A DNA stretch of 55,575 nt from contig CALVBW010000005.1 of the NCBI GenBank assembly GCA_944325945.1, positions 1 to 55,575 of the forward strand, written 5' to 3'. Within the stretch, counting starts at the first letter, position 1; each line of letters begins with the position of its first letter. This document shows, one piece after another, positions 27,364-35,872 of the stretch. The position numbers and the translations under genes are program-made. The notes beneath the pieces are model-generated. The model had not been told where the DNA came from. It saw nothing but the letters and a program-made list of their open reading frames with translations, and did no database searches. This stretch comes from Candidatus Gastranaerophilales bacterium (lineage in GTDB: Bacteria; Cyanobacteriota; Vampirovibrionia; Gastranaerophilales; Gastranaerophilaceae).

Positions 27364-28261
27364 AGAAAAATATAACGAAAGCTGCATAAGAATATTTACT
27401 CTTTATAAATTATTGTATGAAGACAAAGCTTATTATAAAGATGTAATGAAAATTTTTACAGAAGATGAAAATGATAAAGAACACGTAACTCTGAACAAAT
27501 ATTTGAATACATTGAAAGTGTTCGGAATAAAAGTTAAAAAAGAAAACCACAAATTTGTAATGCTTAACAATTCTTTCGGGCTAAATTTTGATGTTGATGA
27601 CGTAAAATCTGTCAATATTTTTGAGCATGCCGCACAATTCCTTCCGAACGGCAAAACAAAGAATAACATGGAAGCATTTATACAAATGATGTTTTCAAGA
27701 TTTGATGACAAAACAAATGAATTATATACAACAATCAATTCAACAACAAATTCGGATTTTTCATTCTATTTCAGCGATTTGCGCGAACAAATCGAAAAAT
27801 GTGAAAGCATGTGTCAGGGAGATCTGAATATAGAAATAAAGTATTTGCACAAAGGACAAACTTACAAAAATTATGCAAAAGCCAAACAGGTAATTTATGA
27901 TAACAAAAACGCATATTTACAAATATATAAATTAGATGATTCACAGCTGCTAAATGTTTTAATCCCGAATATTCTTTATCTGGAACAATCAAGCGGCAAA
28001 GTCAATCCAATGGAAATTGTACCTACGGTTACATACAAAATATCAGGACGTCTGGCTAAAGCATATACTCTTAAAGAAACCGAATACGTAAGCGAAACAT
28101 GTGAAGACGGTTCAAAAATAATCGTTAATAAAAACGAGCCGACCGACCAAATTTTGCAAAGATTAATACGCTACAGAAATGAATGTGTAATTTTAACCCC
28201 GAACACTTTAAAAAATAAAATGATTGATATGATAAATGATACGCTAAAACATTACGAATGA
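27347..28261 (+). CDS. WYL-domain-like regulator, second of the pair (TTG start)
   Basis: 304 residues. It has the same layout as its neighbour: helical DNA-binding N-terminus (TLNKYLNTLKVFGIKVKKE), middle linker and a WYL-like domain (GDLNIEIKYLHKGQTYKNYA, NKNAYLQIYKLDDSQLLNV). A TTG start is assigned at 27347 because AAGGAGG lies seven bases upstream within the end of the first gene, and no ATG fits the conserved N-terminus. The two proteins probably act as a heterodimer, by analogy with PafBC. Confidence 0.75.
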   Translation: MQKKFKEKYNESCIRIFTLYKLLYEDKAYYKDVMKIFTEDENDKEHVTLNKYLNTLKVFGIKVKKENHKFVMLNNSFGLNFDVDDVKSVNIFEHAAQFLPNGKTKNNMEAFIQMMFSRFDDKTNELYTTINSTTNSDFSFYFSDLREQIEKCESMCQGDLNIEIKYLHKGQTYKNYAKAKQVIYDNKNAYLQIYKLDDSQLLNVLIPNILYLEQSSGKVNPMEIVPTVTYKISGRLAKAYTLKETEYVSETCEDGSKIIVNKNEPTDQILQRLIRYRNECVILTPNTLKNKMIDMINDTLKHYE

Positions 28262-28309
28262 TTTTTGCAATTTTTTTTAACATTAAACGTAATTTACAAT
28301 AAAGCATGC

Positions 28310-28315
28310 TAACAT
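28310..28315 (+). promoter_or_regulatory. Extended -10 of dnaE; near-leaderless start
   Basis: TGCTAACAT (extended -10 TGN plus TAACAT) lies seven bases before ATG 28323; no SD. Confidence 0.45.
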
Positions 28316-28322
28316 ATTAAAT

Positions 28323-31300
28323 ATGAGCACAGCATACGTACCACTGCATTTACACAGCGAATATTCACTACTGGACGGGGCAATAAGGGTAAAAGAATTA
28401 TGCGAATTTGCAAAAGCAAATAACATGCCTGCCGTTGCAATTACCGACCACGGGGTTATGTATTCTGCAATAGAATTTTACAGAGTTGCGAAAGAAACAG
28501 GGATAAAAGCTCTTATCGGATGCGAATTTTATGTCCATGACGGCGACATACATGAAAAAAATCCGTCACACAACCCTTTATACCACCTTGTTTTGATAGC
28601 GAAAGACAAAACAGGCTACATGAACCTTGTAAAACTTGTGTCTATCGCACACTGCGAGGGTATGTACTATAAACCCAGAATAAATTTTGAACTTCTTGAA
28701 AAATACCATGAAGGACTTATATGCTGTTCTGCATGCCTTGGCGGAGAAGTTCTGCAAAATTTGCTGAAAAAAAATTATGAAGGCGCAAAAGCTGCTGCAC
28801 AAAAATATAAAGATTTATTTGGCGAAGATTACTATATCGAGCTTCAAGACCACGGGCTTGACGAACAAAAACGAACAAATCCCGACTTAATCAAAATAGC
28901 AAAAGAACTTAATATAAAAATGGTCATTACAAATGACTCACACTATTTAAGGAAAGAAGATGCGGACTGGCATGATACACTGCTGTGCCTGCAGACAAAC
29001 GCGCTAAAAGATGAGCCGAACAGATTTCACTTTCCTAATAATGAATTCTACTTAAAAACACCGGACGAACTGAGAGATGCATTCCGCTGGATGGACAGCG
29101 AAATGTTTGATGAATGCATTAAAAACACGGTTGATATAGCAGAAAAATGCCACCTGACACTTTTAGGCGACAAAAGCCCGCTTCCTCATTATGAAGTACC
29201 CTCAGGTCATACGGTTGAAAGTTATCTTGATTTAAAAGTACATGAAGGTTTGAAAGCCCGATATGGAGATGTTCCGCCAGATATTGAAAAACGTGTAAAA
29301 TATGAACTCGGGATTATAGAACAAATGGGGTTCTCTGCATACTTTTTAATCACATGGGATTTCATCCATTTTGCAAAAACCCACGATATACCGGTCGGAC
29401 CGGGCAGAGGTTCCGCCGCAGGTTCAGTTGTCGCATATGCACTCGGAATTACGGAACTTGACCCGATTGAACACCATCTGTTGTTTGAAAGATTCTTGAA
29501 TCCGGAAAGATACAGCATGCCTGATGTCGATATCGACTTTTGTATTGAACGCAGAGGGGAAGTTATAGATTACGTGACACAAAAATACGGCGAAGATAAA
29601 GTCTGCCAGATTATAACCTTTGGAACTTATGCTGCAAAAGCCGCATTAAAAGGAGTTGCAAGAGTTCTTGACATACCTTTTGCACGAAGCAATTACCTTT
29701 CTTCATTAATCCCGTCAGAACCCAAAGCAAAAATTGAAGACGCACTGCAACCGGGTATGGAGCTTAAAAAACTTTATGATGAAGATCCTGAAGTTAAAAA
29801 ACTTGTGGATATGGCGCAAAAAATCGAGGGGATAAAAAACAATGTCGGCACCCACGCGGCAGGTGTAATTATCGCACACAAACCGCTAAATGAAATTGTG
29901 CCTGTTCAGCCTTCAAAAGACGGAATTATCGTAACAGAATACCCGATGGCGGATTTGGAAAAACTCGGGCTGTTGAAAATGGACTTTTTGGGCTTGAGAA
30001 ACCTTACAATGATTTCAAAAACCATGAAATTAATCAAAAAGCGCCGCGGCATAGAATTTGATATAAACAAAATTCCTCTGGATGACAAACCGACCTATGA
30101 GATGCTTTCAGAAGGGGATACCGACGGAGTTTTCCAGCTTGAATCAGCCGGTATGAAACGACTTGTAAAAGATTTAAAACCGGACGTATTTGAAGATTTG
30201 GGCGCACTTGTGGCACTATTCAGACCCGGGCCTCTGGAATCCGGCATGGTTGAGGATTTTGTAAAAAGGAAACACGGTGAACAAAAAATAACATACGCAC
30301 ACCCGTTATTGGAACCGGTATTAAAGGATACCTACGGAACAATTGTATATCAAGAACAAATCATGCAGGTATTTCAGGTTCTTGCTGATTATACATTGGG
30401 TCAAGCAGACATGGTACGCCGTATGATGGGTAAGAAAAAGCTTGACGAAATGGCGCAGCAGAAAGGCAAATTCATAGAAGGTGCCGCACGGCACGGGATG
30501 AATGCTAAAGATGCGGCAGCATTGTTTGAACAGATTGAAAAATTTGCATCATACTGCTTTAACAGGTCGCACTCAGCGGCTTATGCATTTGTCGCATACC
30601 AGACAGCTTACCTCAAGTGCCACTATAAGGTAGAATATTTATCATGTCTTTTGTCAAGTGTTTCCGGAGATCAGGACAAAACCCAATTATATATAGAAGA
30701 AGCCCAGAAAAACGGCATAAAAGTCATGCCGCCGGATATCAACAAATCCTACGCGGAATTTGCACCTGACGGAGATAACATAAGATTTGGACTTGCATCT
30801 ATAAAACAAGTAGGAGACGTCGTCGTTGAAAGTATTATAAGAGAACGCGAAGAAAACGGCGAATTCAAATCAATTTATGATTTTTGCAAAAGAGTTGATC
30901 CCAAATGCACCAATAAACGCGTGCTTGAAGGATTAATAAAATCCGGAGCGTTTTCAAATATAGAAAAAAGCAGAAAACAGCTTTTGGAAAACATGGAATA
31001 CATAGTTGCGACGGCGAATAAAGAAGCTCAGGCAAAAGAGCTGGGACAGGTAAGCCTTTTTGCGGGACTTGAAGATAATGCTGATTTTTCGGGTACACAA
31101 TTCCAGCTTGCGGGAAGTGACGAAGAATTTGATCAAAGACAACTGCAAATTTTTGAAAAAGAATTTCTGGGATTTTACGTAACCAGCCACCCGCTTTCAA
31201 CAATTCGGGACAAATTGCCGTTTTTAATGACGCATAAAATTTCAGAGATTCCAGATTTGCCGAATGATAAAGTTGTAACCATTTGCGGGCTTATAACAAC

Positions 31301-31796
31301 AACAAGGCAAATTCCGACCAAAAAAGATCCGACAAAATTCATCCGATTTGTAACGGTTGAGGATTTGTCCGGAAAAATTGAAACAATATGCTTTAACGGA
31401 AAAATTGCGGAATTCGGGACATTTTTAGAGCCGGAACAAAGGGTAATAATTTCAGGCAAAGTAAACAGACGCAACGAAGAAGAAGCCCCGTCAATAATAA
31501 TTGACAGTGTTAAGCCGGTTGATAACTCAAATATTTTCACAATAGTATTAAAAGACGAGTTAAAATATGAGGAGCTTGTATTATTAAAACAAATTTTATG
31601 CAAATATGCAGGTTCAGACCCTGTAATGTTAAAATTAAGGGATGAATTGGGCGAGGTAAAAATTCTTGCAGCATCAATATTCTGGGTAGATTCTTGCAAT
31701 GATCTGGTAAATGAAATTGAGCACAGGTTTAAGGACAGAATTGCAGTAAACATAAAGTCATTGGACAACAATACGGAAGAAACGGCAGCAGCATAA
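28323..31796 (+). CDS. dnaE: DNA polymerase III alpha subunit
   Basis: 1157 residues, the replicative polymerase of the C family. The PHP domain is N-terminal with its metal-type motifs intact (PLHLHSEYSLLDGAI, AITDHGVMYSA). The catalytic core shows GPGRGSAAGSVVAYALGI, the active-site aspartates in PDVDIDFCIERRGEVI and GVFQLESAGMKRL. HhH and OB-fold segments (VVTICGLITTTRQIPTKKD) follow. DnaE1-type length. A 183-bp inverted-repeat element begins 11 bases after its stop. Confidence 0.98.
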   Translation: MSTAYVPLHLHSEYSLLDGAIRVKELCEFAKANNMPAVAITDHGVMYSAIEFYRVAKETGIKALIGCEFYVHDGDIHEKNPSHNPLYHLVLIAKDKTGYMNLVKLVSIAHCEGMYYKPRINFELLEKYHEGLICCSACLGGEVLQNLLKKNYEGAKAAAQKYKDLFGEDYYIELQDHGLDEQKRTNPDLIKIAKELNIKMVITNDSHYLRKEDADWHDTLLCLQTNALKDEPNRFHFPNNEFYLKTPDELRDAFRWMDSEMFDECIKNTVDIAEKCHLTLLGDKSPLPHYEVPSGHTVESYLDLKVHEGLKARYGDVPPDIEKRVKYELGIIEQMGFSAYFLITWDFIHFAKTHDIPVGPGRGSAAGSVVAYALGITELDPIEHHLLFERFLNPERYSMPDVDIDFCIERRGEVIDYVTQKYGEDKVCQIITFGTYAAKAALKGVARVLDIPFARSNYLSSLIPSEPKAKIEDALQPGMELKKLYDEDPEVKKLVDMAQKIEGIKNNVGTHAAGVIIAHKPLNEIVPVQPSKDGIIVTEYPMADLEKLGLLKMDFLGLRNLTMISKTMKLIKKRRGIEFDINKIPLDDKPTYEMLSEGDTDGVFQLESAGMKRLVKDLKPDVFEDLGALVALFRPGPLESGMVEDFVKRKHGEQKITYAHPLLEPVLKDTYGTIVYQEQIMQVFQVLADYTLGQADMVRRMMGKKKLDEMAQQKGKFIEGAARHGMNAKDAAALFEQIEKFASYCFNRSHSAAYAFVAYQTAYLKCHYKVEYLSCLLSSVSGDQDKTQLYIEEAQKNGIKVMPPDINKSYAEFAPDGDNIRFGLASIKQVGDVVVESIIREREENGEFKSIYDFCKRVDPKCTNKRVLEGLIKSGAFSNIEKSRKQLLENMEYIVATANKEAQAKELGQVSLFAGLEDNADFSGTQFQLAGSDEEFDQRQLQIFEKEFLGFYVTSHPLSTIRDKLPFLMTHKISEIPDLPNDKVVTICGLITTTRQIPTKKDPTKFIRFVTVEDLSGKIETICFNGKIAEFGTFLEPEQRVIISGKVNRRNEEEAPSIIIDSVKPVDNSNIFTIVLKDELKYEELVLLKQILCKYAGSDPVMLKLRDELGEVKILAASIFWVDSCNDLVNEIEHRFKDRIAVNIKSLDNNTEETAAA

Positions 31797-31807
31797 AAAA
31801 AGTAATA

Positions 31808-31990
31808 ACAAATTTCCACTAAATATGCGTAATACTGTCATGCTAAACTTTACAAAGCGAACCAACGAGGCACGAGTTGTGTGAGCCTGTATCCGTCGGC
31901 GTAGCCGGTAGGTGTTTCAGCATCTCAAAACGGCGAGACCCTGAAACGAGTTCAGGGTGACAATTCTAGCCATTTTTAGTGGAATTTGCT
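31808..31990. mobile_element. MITE-like inverted-repeat element after dnaE (about 183 bp)
   Basis: The ends are imperfect inverted repeats of about 33 bases. The left end begins CAAATTTCCACTAAATATG and continues to TGTCA; the complement of the right end reads GCAAATTCCACTAAAAATG and continues to TGTCA. The interior is GC-richer than the surroundings and contains GAGACCCTGAAACGAG plus TTCAGGGTGAC (31935-31961). That segment recurs in reverse complement at 44331-44357 with one mismatch. No transposase is encoded. Confidence 0.55.
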
Positions 31991-32060
31991 ACATAAGTCC
32001 TTAAAAAAAACACTTGCAAAAAAAAATTGCTCATGTATAATAAAAATACGGCAAAAAAAT

Positions 32061-32135
32061 GCGGGGGTAATTCAGTGGTAGAATGCTTCCTTGCCAAGGA
32101 AGATGTCGCGAGTTCGAGCCTCGTCTCCCGCTCCA
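32061..32135 (+). tRNA. tRNA-Gly (anticodon GCC), CCA encoded
   Basis: The acceptor GCGGGGG pairs with CTCCCGC, the anticodon loop TTGCCAA gives GCC, the T-loop TTCGAGC is standard and the discriminator is U, as usual for tRNA-Gly. Unlike the other tRNAs here it carries a genomic CCA (32133-32135). Confidence 0.95.
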
Positions 32136-32141
32136 TAAAGA

Positions 32142-32168
32142 AGCTCCACCATCGGTGGGGCTTTTTTA
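32142..32168 (+). terminator. Intrinsic terminator after tRNA-Gly
   Basis: AGCTCCACC-ATC-GGTGGGGCT forms a 9-bp stem (one G-U) followed by TTTTT. Confidence 0.85.
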
Positions 32169-32205
32169 TGGACAGAGATAATGGCAGGGACTCGCCAATT
32201 GCGCA

Positions 32206-32304
32206 GTTCGAGCGCGAGCGAGCTGAGGCTGGAGCGCTTTTGCGGTTGTGTTGAAAACACATTAGCAAAACGCGGAATGCCGTTAAACGCGAGCGAGCAA
32301 GACA
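32206..32304 (+). repeat. tRNA-associated structured repeat, copy A (99 bp)
   Basis: It runs from GTTCGAGCGCGAGCGAGCTG to GCGAGCGAGCAAGACA. It is identical to copy B (34624-34717) except for a 5-base insertion in the central loop. The core pairs GCGCTTTTGC with GCAAAACGCG, and AGCGCGAGCGAGC recurs at both flanks. Just downstream, GCCGTTAA can pair with TTAACGGC before TCTTTTTT, forming a further terminator-like stem ending near 32328. No gene is seen in 32136-32470. Confidence 0.8.
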
Positions 32305-32443
32305 GCCTCGTATTAACGGCTCTTTTTTATTAGCTTGATGACAATGGCGAGAACTCCAGTACCGAAGCACTGTCCCGGGTTCGGCGTCACAATTATAAAT
32401 AAATTTTAATTTTTTTTACAAACGGGACTTTTTTAAATAAATA

Positions 32444-32463
32444 CCTTAAAATATATTTTAAGG
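32444..32463 (+). promoter_or_regulatory. Perfect 20-bp palindrome overlapping the RBS of the 586-aa protein
   Basis: CCTTAAAATATATTTTAAGG is fully self-complementary. Its last bases are part of the SD AAGGAG (32460-32465) seven bases before ATG 32471. It could be a repressor operator or an RNA hairpin masking the SD. Confidence 0.6.
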
Positions 32464-32470
32464 AGAATGT

Positions 32471-34231
32471 ATGAAGAAATCAAAAAAATTCAAAAAAATA
32501 AAACTTATACTTATTACAATTATATTACTCATTGCGGTTGTTTTTGGAGTTAAATATATCAAAGACAATCACTACATATTTTTATATATAAACCCCAATA
32601 ACAATACAAACACATATCCGTATATATCAAAAGCTACAAACCAAATCAACGAACTTTTAAATACAGCCGCCAAAAATCTTAGTATTACCTGTCCTGATGT
32701 AAAAATAGTATATACAAACGGTTATGGCTCAGGCTTTTTAAAGAATAATATTACAGCCAGCGATTACGATTACGGTGCAGGAGTATACTTAGGCAAATAT
32801 GAATATGACGGAACGAATTCTTTAGAAATTTCAGAAAAATTACTTAAAACCATAGCACTTTATCAAGCCAATATTTACAGCACTGCAAAAAATTTAGAAG
32901 GTGAATTTTATATACAGCGCCTTACAAAAGAACGAATATACGGAATCAAAGACACCGAAGATACCGACACTGCCTTGATGGCGAAATCAATTGATTTTGC
33001 TCTAAAAGGTAAGCCTTATAAAATGCAGGTTGAAACAGAACTGTTTTTACTACAGCCTAATGAAATAGTTCTTCCGAATTATAATTTTATTAAACTTTAC
33101 AATAAAAATATATCATATTACCCGAAATATCGAAAAATGTTACGGGAATGCACTATCACAATAAACTATTCTGTTGACATTGTAGACACAAAAGAAAATA
33201 AAACTTATCCACTGACATTAATTTCATCTGTAGGGGACGGACAAAGATTATACCAGGAAGAATTCAGATGTTTTGTCCCGAATGTTTATACAAGCGCAAA
33301 ATCTTACAAATTTGTAAACGAACTCATAACAAAACTTGATGATGAACAATATATTAATTTCAAACTGACGAATTATTTTCACCACTATACACTCCTATCA
33401 TACGGAAACAGTCAAAATTCCGGCAGTCCTTTAAAAGCCGTAAAAAGACTCCTGCAATGTACGGATATTCTGGCACCTATACTACCTAAAGATGTTGTTG
33501 AAAAAATTCATAATTATACATATTCAATTCTGGGAAGTCCTACAATTGCGCTTATTAACGACTACTACATAGCCAACGGCATTTTATATAATATAACCAA
33601 AGCTACAAGTTTTTATGAAGAAATTGAAAAAAATAAAGAAGTATCTAACCACATTAAGAATATGGAAGCCATTCTGGCGGATATGATTAATGACCCGCTA
33701 ATCAATTACAGTGAGTTGAAACCATTGTTTGAATATCAAAAAGAATTAAACGATGCAAAATCTGACGTAGCAAGTCTGCAAAAAATAATGAAAGAAAAAT
33801 CTTTAGATATAAATCATTATGTTGACAAGTTAATGTTCCAAAAAATGCCTAACAACAAAAAAATAACACTATACATGACGTATTTAAACAAAGTACTGGA
33901 AACCGGCGGGCTTTACAATATCAAATTTTATAAAAATAATCCTGATCACATATATGTATTCAAAGACAATTTTACCAAAAAACTTGATCTTAATAAAATA
34001 AATGAATTAAAAATAATGAACGGATATTATACAATCAGTTATGATAAAAATACAAAATTTGAATATATGAACCCTGCAGATTATCACGGGGATGCACGAA
34101 GGATAACAAACGGCTGGGTAAGATACAACACTACAGAACTGCAAAATACAGTATACAACGACATAAAAACATTTATGTTAAAAGACAGACCAACGTATAA
34201 CCTGAAAATAAGAGCCGGATTAACAAGATAA
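32471..34231 (+). CDS. Large orphan membrane-anchored protein, unknown function
   Basis: 586 residues. A basic N-terminus is followed by one hydrophobic helix (about 12-28, LILITIILLIAVVFGVKYI), so the bulk should be extracytoplasmic. The rest is AT-codon-rich, Asn/Lys/Tyr-rich and mostly mixed alpha/beta, with a helical stretch near 385-450 (NHIKNMEAILADMI, LQKIMKEKSLDINHY). No family is recognised. It has a strong AAGGAG inside a palindrome. The gene is alone between tRNA-Gly and the Thr-Thr-Tyr tRNA cluster and is flanked by direct copies A and B of a structured repeat, hinting at acquired DNA. Confidence 0.8.
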   Translation: MKKSKKFKKIKLILITIILLIAVVFGVKYIKDNHYIFLYINPNNNTNTYPYISKATNQINELLNTAAKNLSITCPDVKIVYTNGYGSGFLKNNITASDYDYGAGVYLGKYEYDGTNSLEISEKLLKTIALYQANIYSTAKNLEGEFYIQRLTKERIYGIKDTEDTDTALMAKSIDFALKGKPYKMQVETELFLLQPNEIVLPNYNFIKLYNKNISYYPKYRKMLRECTITINYSVDIVDTKENKTYPLTLISSVGDGQRLYQEEFRCFVPNVYTSAKSYKFVNELITKLDDEQYINFKLTNYFHHYTLLSYGNSQNSGSPLKAVKRLLQCTDILAPILPKDVVEKIHNYTYSILGSPTIALINDYYIANGILYNITKATSFYEEIEKNKEVSNHIKNMEAILADMINDPLINYSELKPLFEYQKELNDAKSDVASLQKIMKEKSLDINHYVDKLMFQKMPNNKKITLYMTYLNKVLETGGLYNIKFYKNNPDHIYVFKDNFTKKLDLNKINELKIMNGYYTISYDKNTKFEYMNPADYHGDARRITNGWVRYNTTELQNTVYNDIKTFMLKDRPTYNLKIRAGLTR

Positions 34232-34276
34232 ACTCTTGACATAGAATTATGTTCTTAATAGAATAAGACATGTGAC

Positions 34277-34348
34277 GCCGGCATAGCTCAACGGTAGAGC
34301 AACGGTTTTGTAAACCGTAGGTTGTAGGTTCGATTCCTATTGCCGGCT
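34277..34348 (+). tRNA. tRNA-Thr (anticodon TGT)
   Basis: The acceptor GCCGGCA/TGCCGGC, D-stem GCTC/GAGC, anticodon loop TTTGTAA (TGT) and T-arm with TTCGATT complete the cloverleaf. No CCA is encoded. First of a three-tRNA cluster. Confidence 0.95.
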
Positions 34349-34361
34349 ATTTGCCTAATAA

Positions 34362-34433
<72 letters not shown>

Positions 34434-34468
34434 GATTTTAAACCTCTGAGCGAATGAAAACTAAATAC

Positions 34469-34551
34469 GGGTAGGTGCCCGAGTGGCTAAAGGGAGCAGA
34501 CTGTAAATCTGCCGTCGCGAGACTACGGTGGTTCGAATCCACCCCTGCCCA
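34469..34551 (+). tRNA. tRNA-Tyr (anticodon GTA)
   Basis: The acceptor GGGTAGG/CCTGCCC, anticodon stem GCAGA/TCTGC with loop CTGTAAA (GTA), and a long variable arm as expected of bacterial tRNA-Tyr. No CCA is encoded. Last of the cluster. Confidence 0.95.
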
Positions 34552-34554
34552 AAT

Positions 34555-34592
34555 AAAATAAGGATAGATTCTTTCTATCCTTATTTTATTTT
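34555..34592 (+). terminator. Intrinsic terminator of the Thr-Thr-Tyr tRNA cluster
   Basis: A perfect 14-bp stem AAAATAAGGATAGA / TCTATCCTTATTTT with a 5-base loop and a trailing T-rich run. Confidence 0.85.
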
Positions 34593-34623
34593 AACTGGGA
34601 ATGATGAGAAGTACCTGATGGTG

Positions 34624-34717
34624 GTTCGAGCGCGAGCGAGCTGAGGCTGGAGCGCTTTTGCGGTTGTGTTGACATTAGCAAAACGCGGAATGCCGTTAAA
34701 CGCGAGCGAGCAAGACA
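34624..34717 (+). repeat. tRNA-associated structured repeat, copy B (94 bp)
   Basis: It matches copy A base for base except that it lacks five bases in the central loop. It begins at GTTCGAG, the same bases as a tRNA T-loop, and follows a tRNA terminator, as copy A does. Confidence 0.8.
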
Positions 34718-34740
34718 ATCCACTACTGCCCACCACTTTA

Positions 34741-34764
34741 AAAAGACCGCAAGGTCTTTTTTTT
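34741..34764 (+). terminator. Intrinsic terminator between repeat copies B and C
   Basis: AAAAGACC-GCAA-GGTCTTTT with a GNRA loop is followed by TTTT. No obvious gene ends here, so the transcript it ends may be the repeat itself. Confidence 0.7.
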
Positions 34765-34803
34765 GTGTAGATGAGAACCACACAAAGCAAAGCTTTGTCC
34801 GTG

Positions 34804-34900
34804 GTTCGGCGACCAGCGAGCTGAAGGCGGAGGTCTTTCTTTGCAGCAAGTACAACTTGCAAAAAGGAAGACCGTAGTCCTGTTAAACGCGAGCAAGACA
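34804..34900 (+). repeat. Diverged copy C of the structured repeat, with swapped stem sequence
   Basis: The outer frame is kept (GTTCG...AGCGAGCTGAAGGCGGA ... GTTAAACGCGAGCAAGACA). The central stem is different but still self-complementary (GGTCTTTC... / ...GGAAGACC with ACTTGC/GCAAGT inside). A second hairpin (GAACCAC...GTGGTTC, about 34776-34808) precedes it. Nothing coding is seen in 34552-34908. Confidence 0.6.
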
Positions 34901-34908
34901 AATTATGA

Positions 34909-35358
34909 TTATTTTATTTTTATAATTATTTTTATACAAAATGATACGAAAAGTAATAAATATATTATTAAAATAATATATGTCACCAGTCTAAAAAAAT
35001 CATTCACCTGCGAAAATATCCAATATATAATAAAAATATTAAAGATATAAAAAATTATTGAAATTACTTCAAAAATTATTTTTATTATATCCGTTAATTT
35101 TTTCTTCTTAACAACAGGTACTTGATTATTGGTCAAATCATATAACATGGTAAAAAATAGTACCACACAAGAAACTGCTAAAGTAATAAACCATGCAATA
35201 CCCGCCAATATATGGATAAACGGAAGATTATTCAAAAGACAAAACACTACTGGCAGAAAAAGCACCGTAATTATTATACCGCTATAAAAAGCATGGGCAT
35301 AAGTTAAGGTATTCCGAAAAAAATCTAAATATTTGTCATATGTAGTAAACGTATCCAT
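34909..35358 (-). CDS. Hypothetical four-helix membrane protein
   Basis: 149 residues with four hydrophobic stretches (about 22-42, 46-70, 90-115, 122-146) separated by a basic loop VVKKKKLTDII. No family is recognised. Codon use is extremely AT-rich. There is no SD; a weak TAAACT lies six bases before the ATG and a TATAAT lies further upstream. It stands alone between the repeat cluster and the guanidinium exporter. Confidence 0.6.
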   Translation of the reverse strand: MDTFTTYDKYLDFFRNTLTYAHAFYSGIIITVLFLPVVFCLLNNLPFIHILAGIAWFITLAVSCVVLFFTMLYDLTNNQVPVVKKKKLTDIIKIIFEVISIIFYIFNIFIIYWIFSQVNDFFRLVTYIILIIYLLLFVSFCIKIIIKIK

Positions 35359-35419
35359 ATAAATAGTTTACCATTCAAATTATAAACTAATCAACTTTAT
35401 ATTTTGTATAAATGTTGAC

Positions 35420-35737
35420 CTAATGCGTAATCAACTTTAAACCTGTAATTCCGCACACAATCAATCCGATACAAATAAGCCGCAGTGCAGTCACAGGTTC
35501 TTTGAATAATAAAATACCTAATATTACCGTTCCAAGAGTGCCAATTCCAGTCCAAACAGCATAGGCAGTACCCAATGGCAGACTTTTAAGAGCCAGCGCA
35601 AGAAAATAAAAACTTGCGACCATACAAATTATTGTAATTACAGTCGCCAATGGCTGGGTAAAGCCATGCGACAGCTTTAAACCTATTGCCCAGCTTATCT
35701 CAAACAACCCTGCAATTAATAAAATAATCCATTCCAT
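35420..35737 (-). CDS. gdx: Guanidinium exporter, SMR family (Gdx/SugE type)
   Basis: 105 residues with four membrane helices, standard small-multidrug-resistance size. The proton-coupling Glu is residue 13 (MEWIILLIAGLFEISWAIG). The LKLSHGF and SLPLGTAYAVWTGIGTLG motifs match the SugE/Gdx subgroup, which exports guanidinium by proton exchange, rather than EmrE. ATG 35737 has AAGGA upstream. Its leader holds a guanidine-I riboswitch, which independently supports the substrate. A MerR regulator gene is divergent. Confidence 0.93.
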   Translation of the reverse strand: MEWIILLIAGLFEISWAIGLKLSHGFTQPLATVITIICMVASFYFLALALKSLPLGTAYAVWTGIGTLGTVILGILLFKEPVTALRLICIGLIVCGITGLKLITH

Positions 35738-35769
35738 AATTTTTCCTTTCATATACAAAACAACCCTGA

Positions 35770-35866
35770 GAGAAATTATCTCCCGGGCTTTTATCCCTCC
35801 GTGTACAAAGACTATGCGCCTTTGCGTTTTCTCTCGGACCAATACTGCGGAACCCTAGAAAACTTT
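35770..35866 (-). promoter_or_regulatory. Guanidine-I (ykkC) riboswitch in the gdx leader
   Basis: The minus strand shows the conserved ykkC blocks in order: TCTAGGGTTCCG, then TTGGTCCGAGAGAAAACG, then ACGGAGGGATAAAAGCCC followed by GGGAGA. These are the ligand-binding segments of the class I guanidine aptamer. The 3' end can form a CCC-GAGA/TCTC-GGG stem followed by TTGTTTT, a possible terminator that ligand binding would disrupt. The gdx start follows after about 35 bases. Confidence 0.93.
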
Positions 35867-35872
35867 TCTATT

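Noticed and set aside
31966-32370. Open frames across tRNA-Gly and its repeats on both strands (including 32027-32254 and 32072-32260)
   Set aside because: They read through a tRNA gene, a terminator and repeat copy A; no SD and no conserved protein pattern.
34581-34901. Minus-strand frames over repeat copies B and C
   Set aside because: Translations mirror the structured repeats, are shared between copies only as DNA, and lack start signals.
35738-35842. N-terminal extension of the SMR exporter frame to 35842
   Set aside because: It would translate the guanidine-I aptamer; ATG 35737 has an SD and begins the conserved family sequence.
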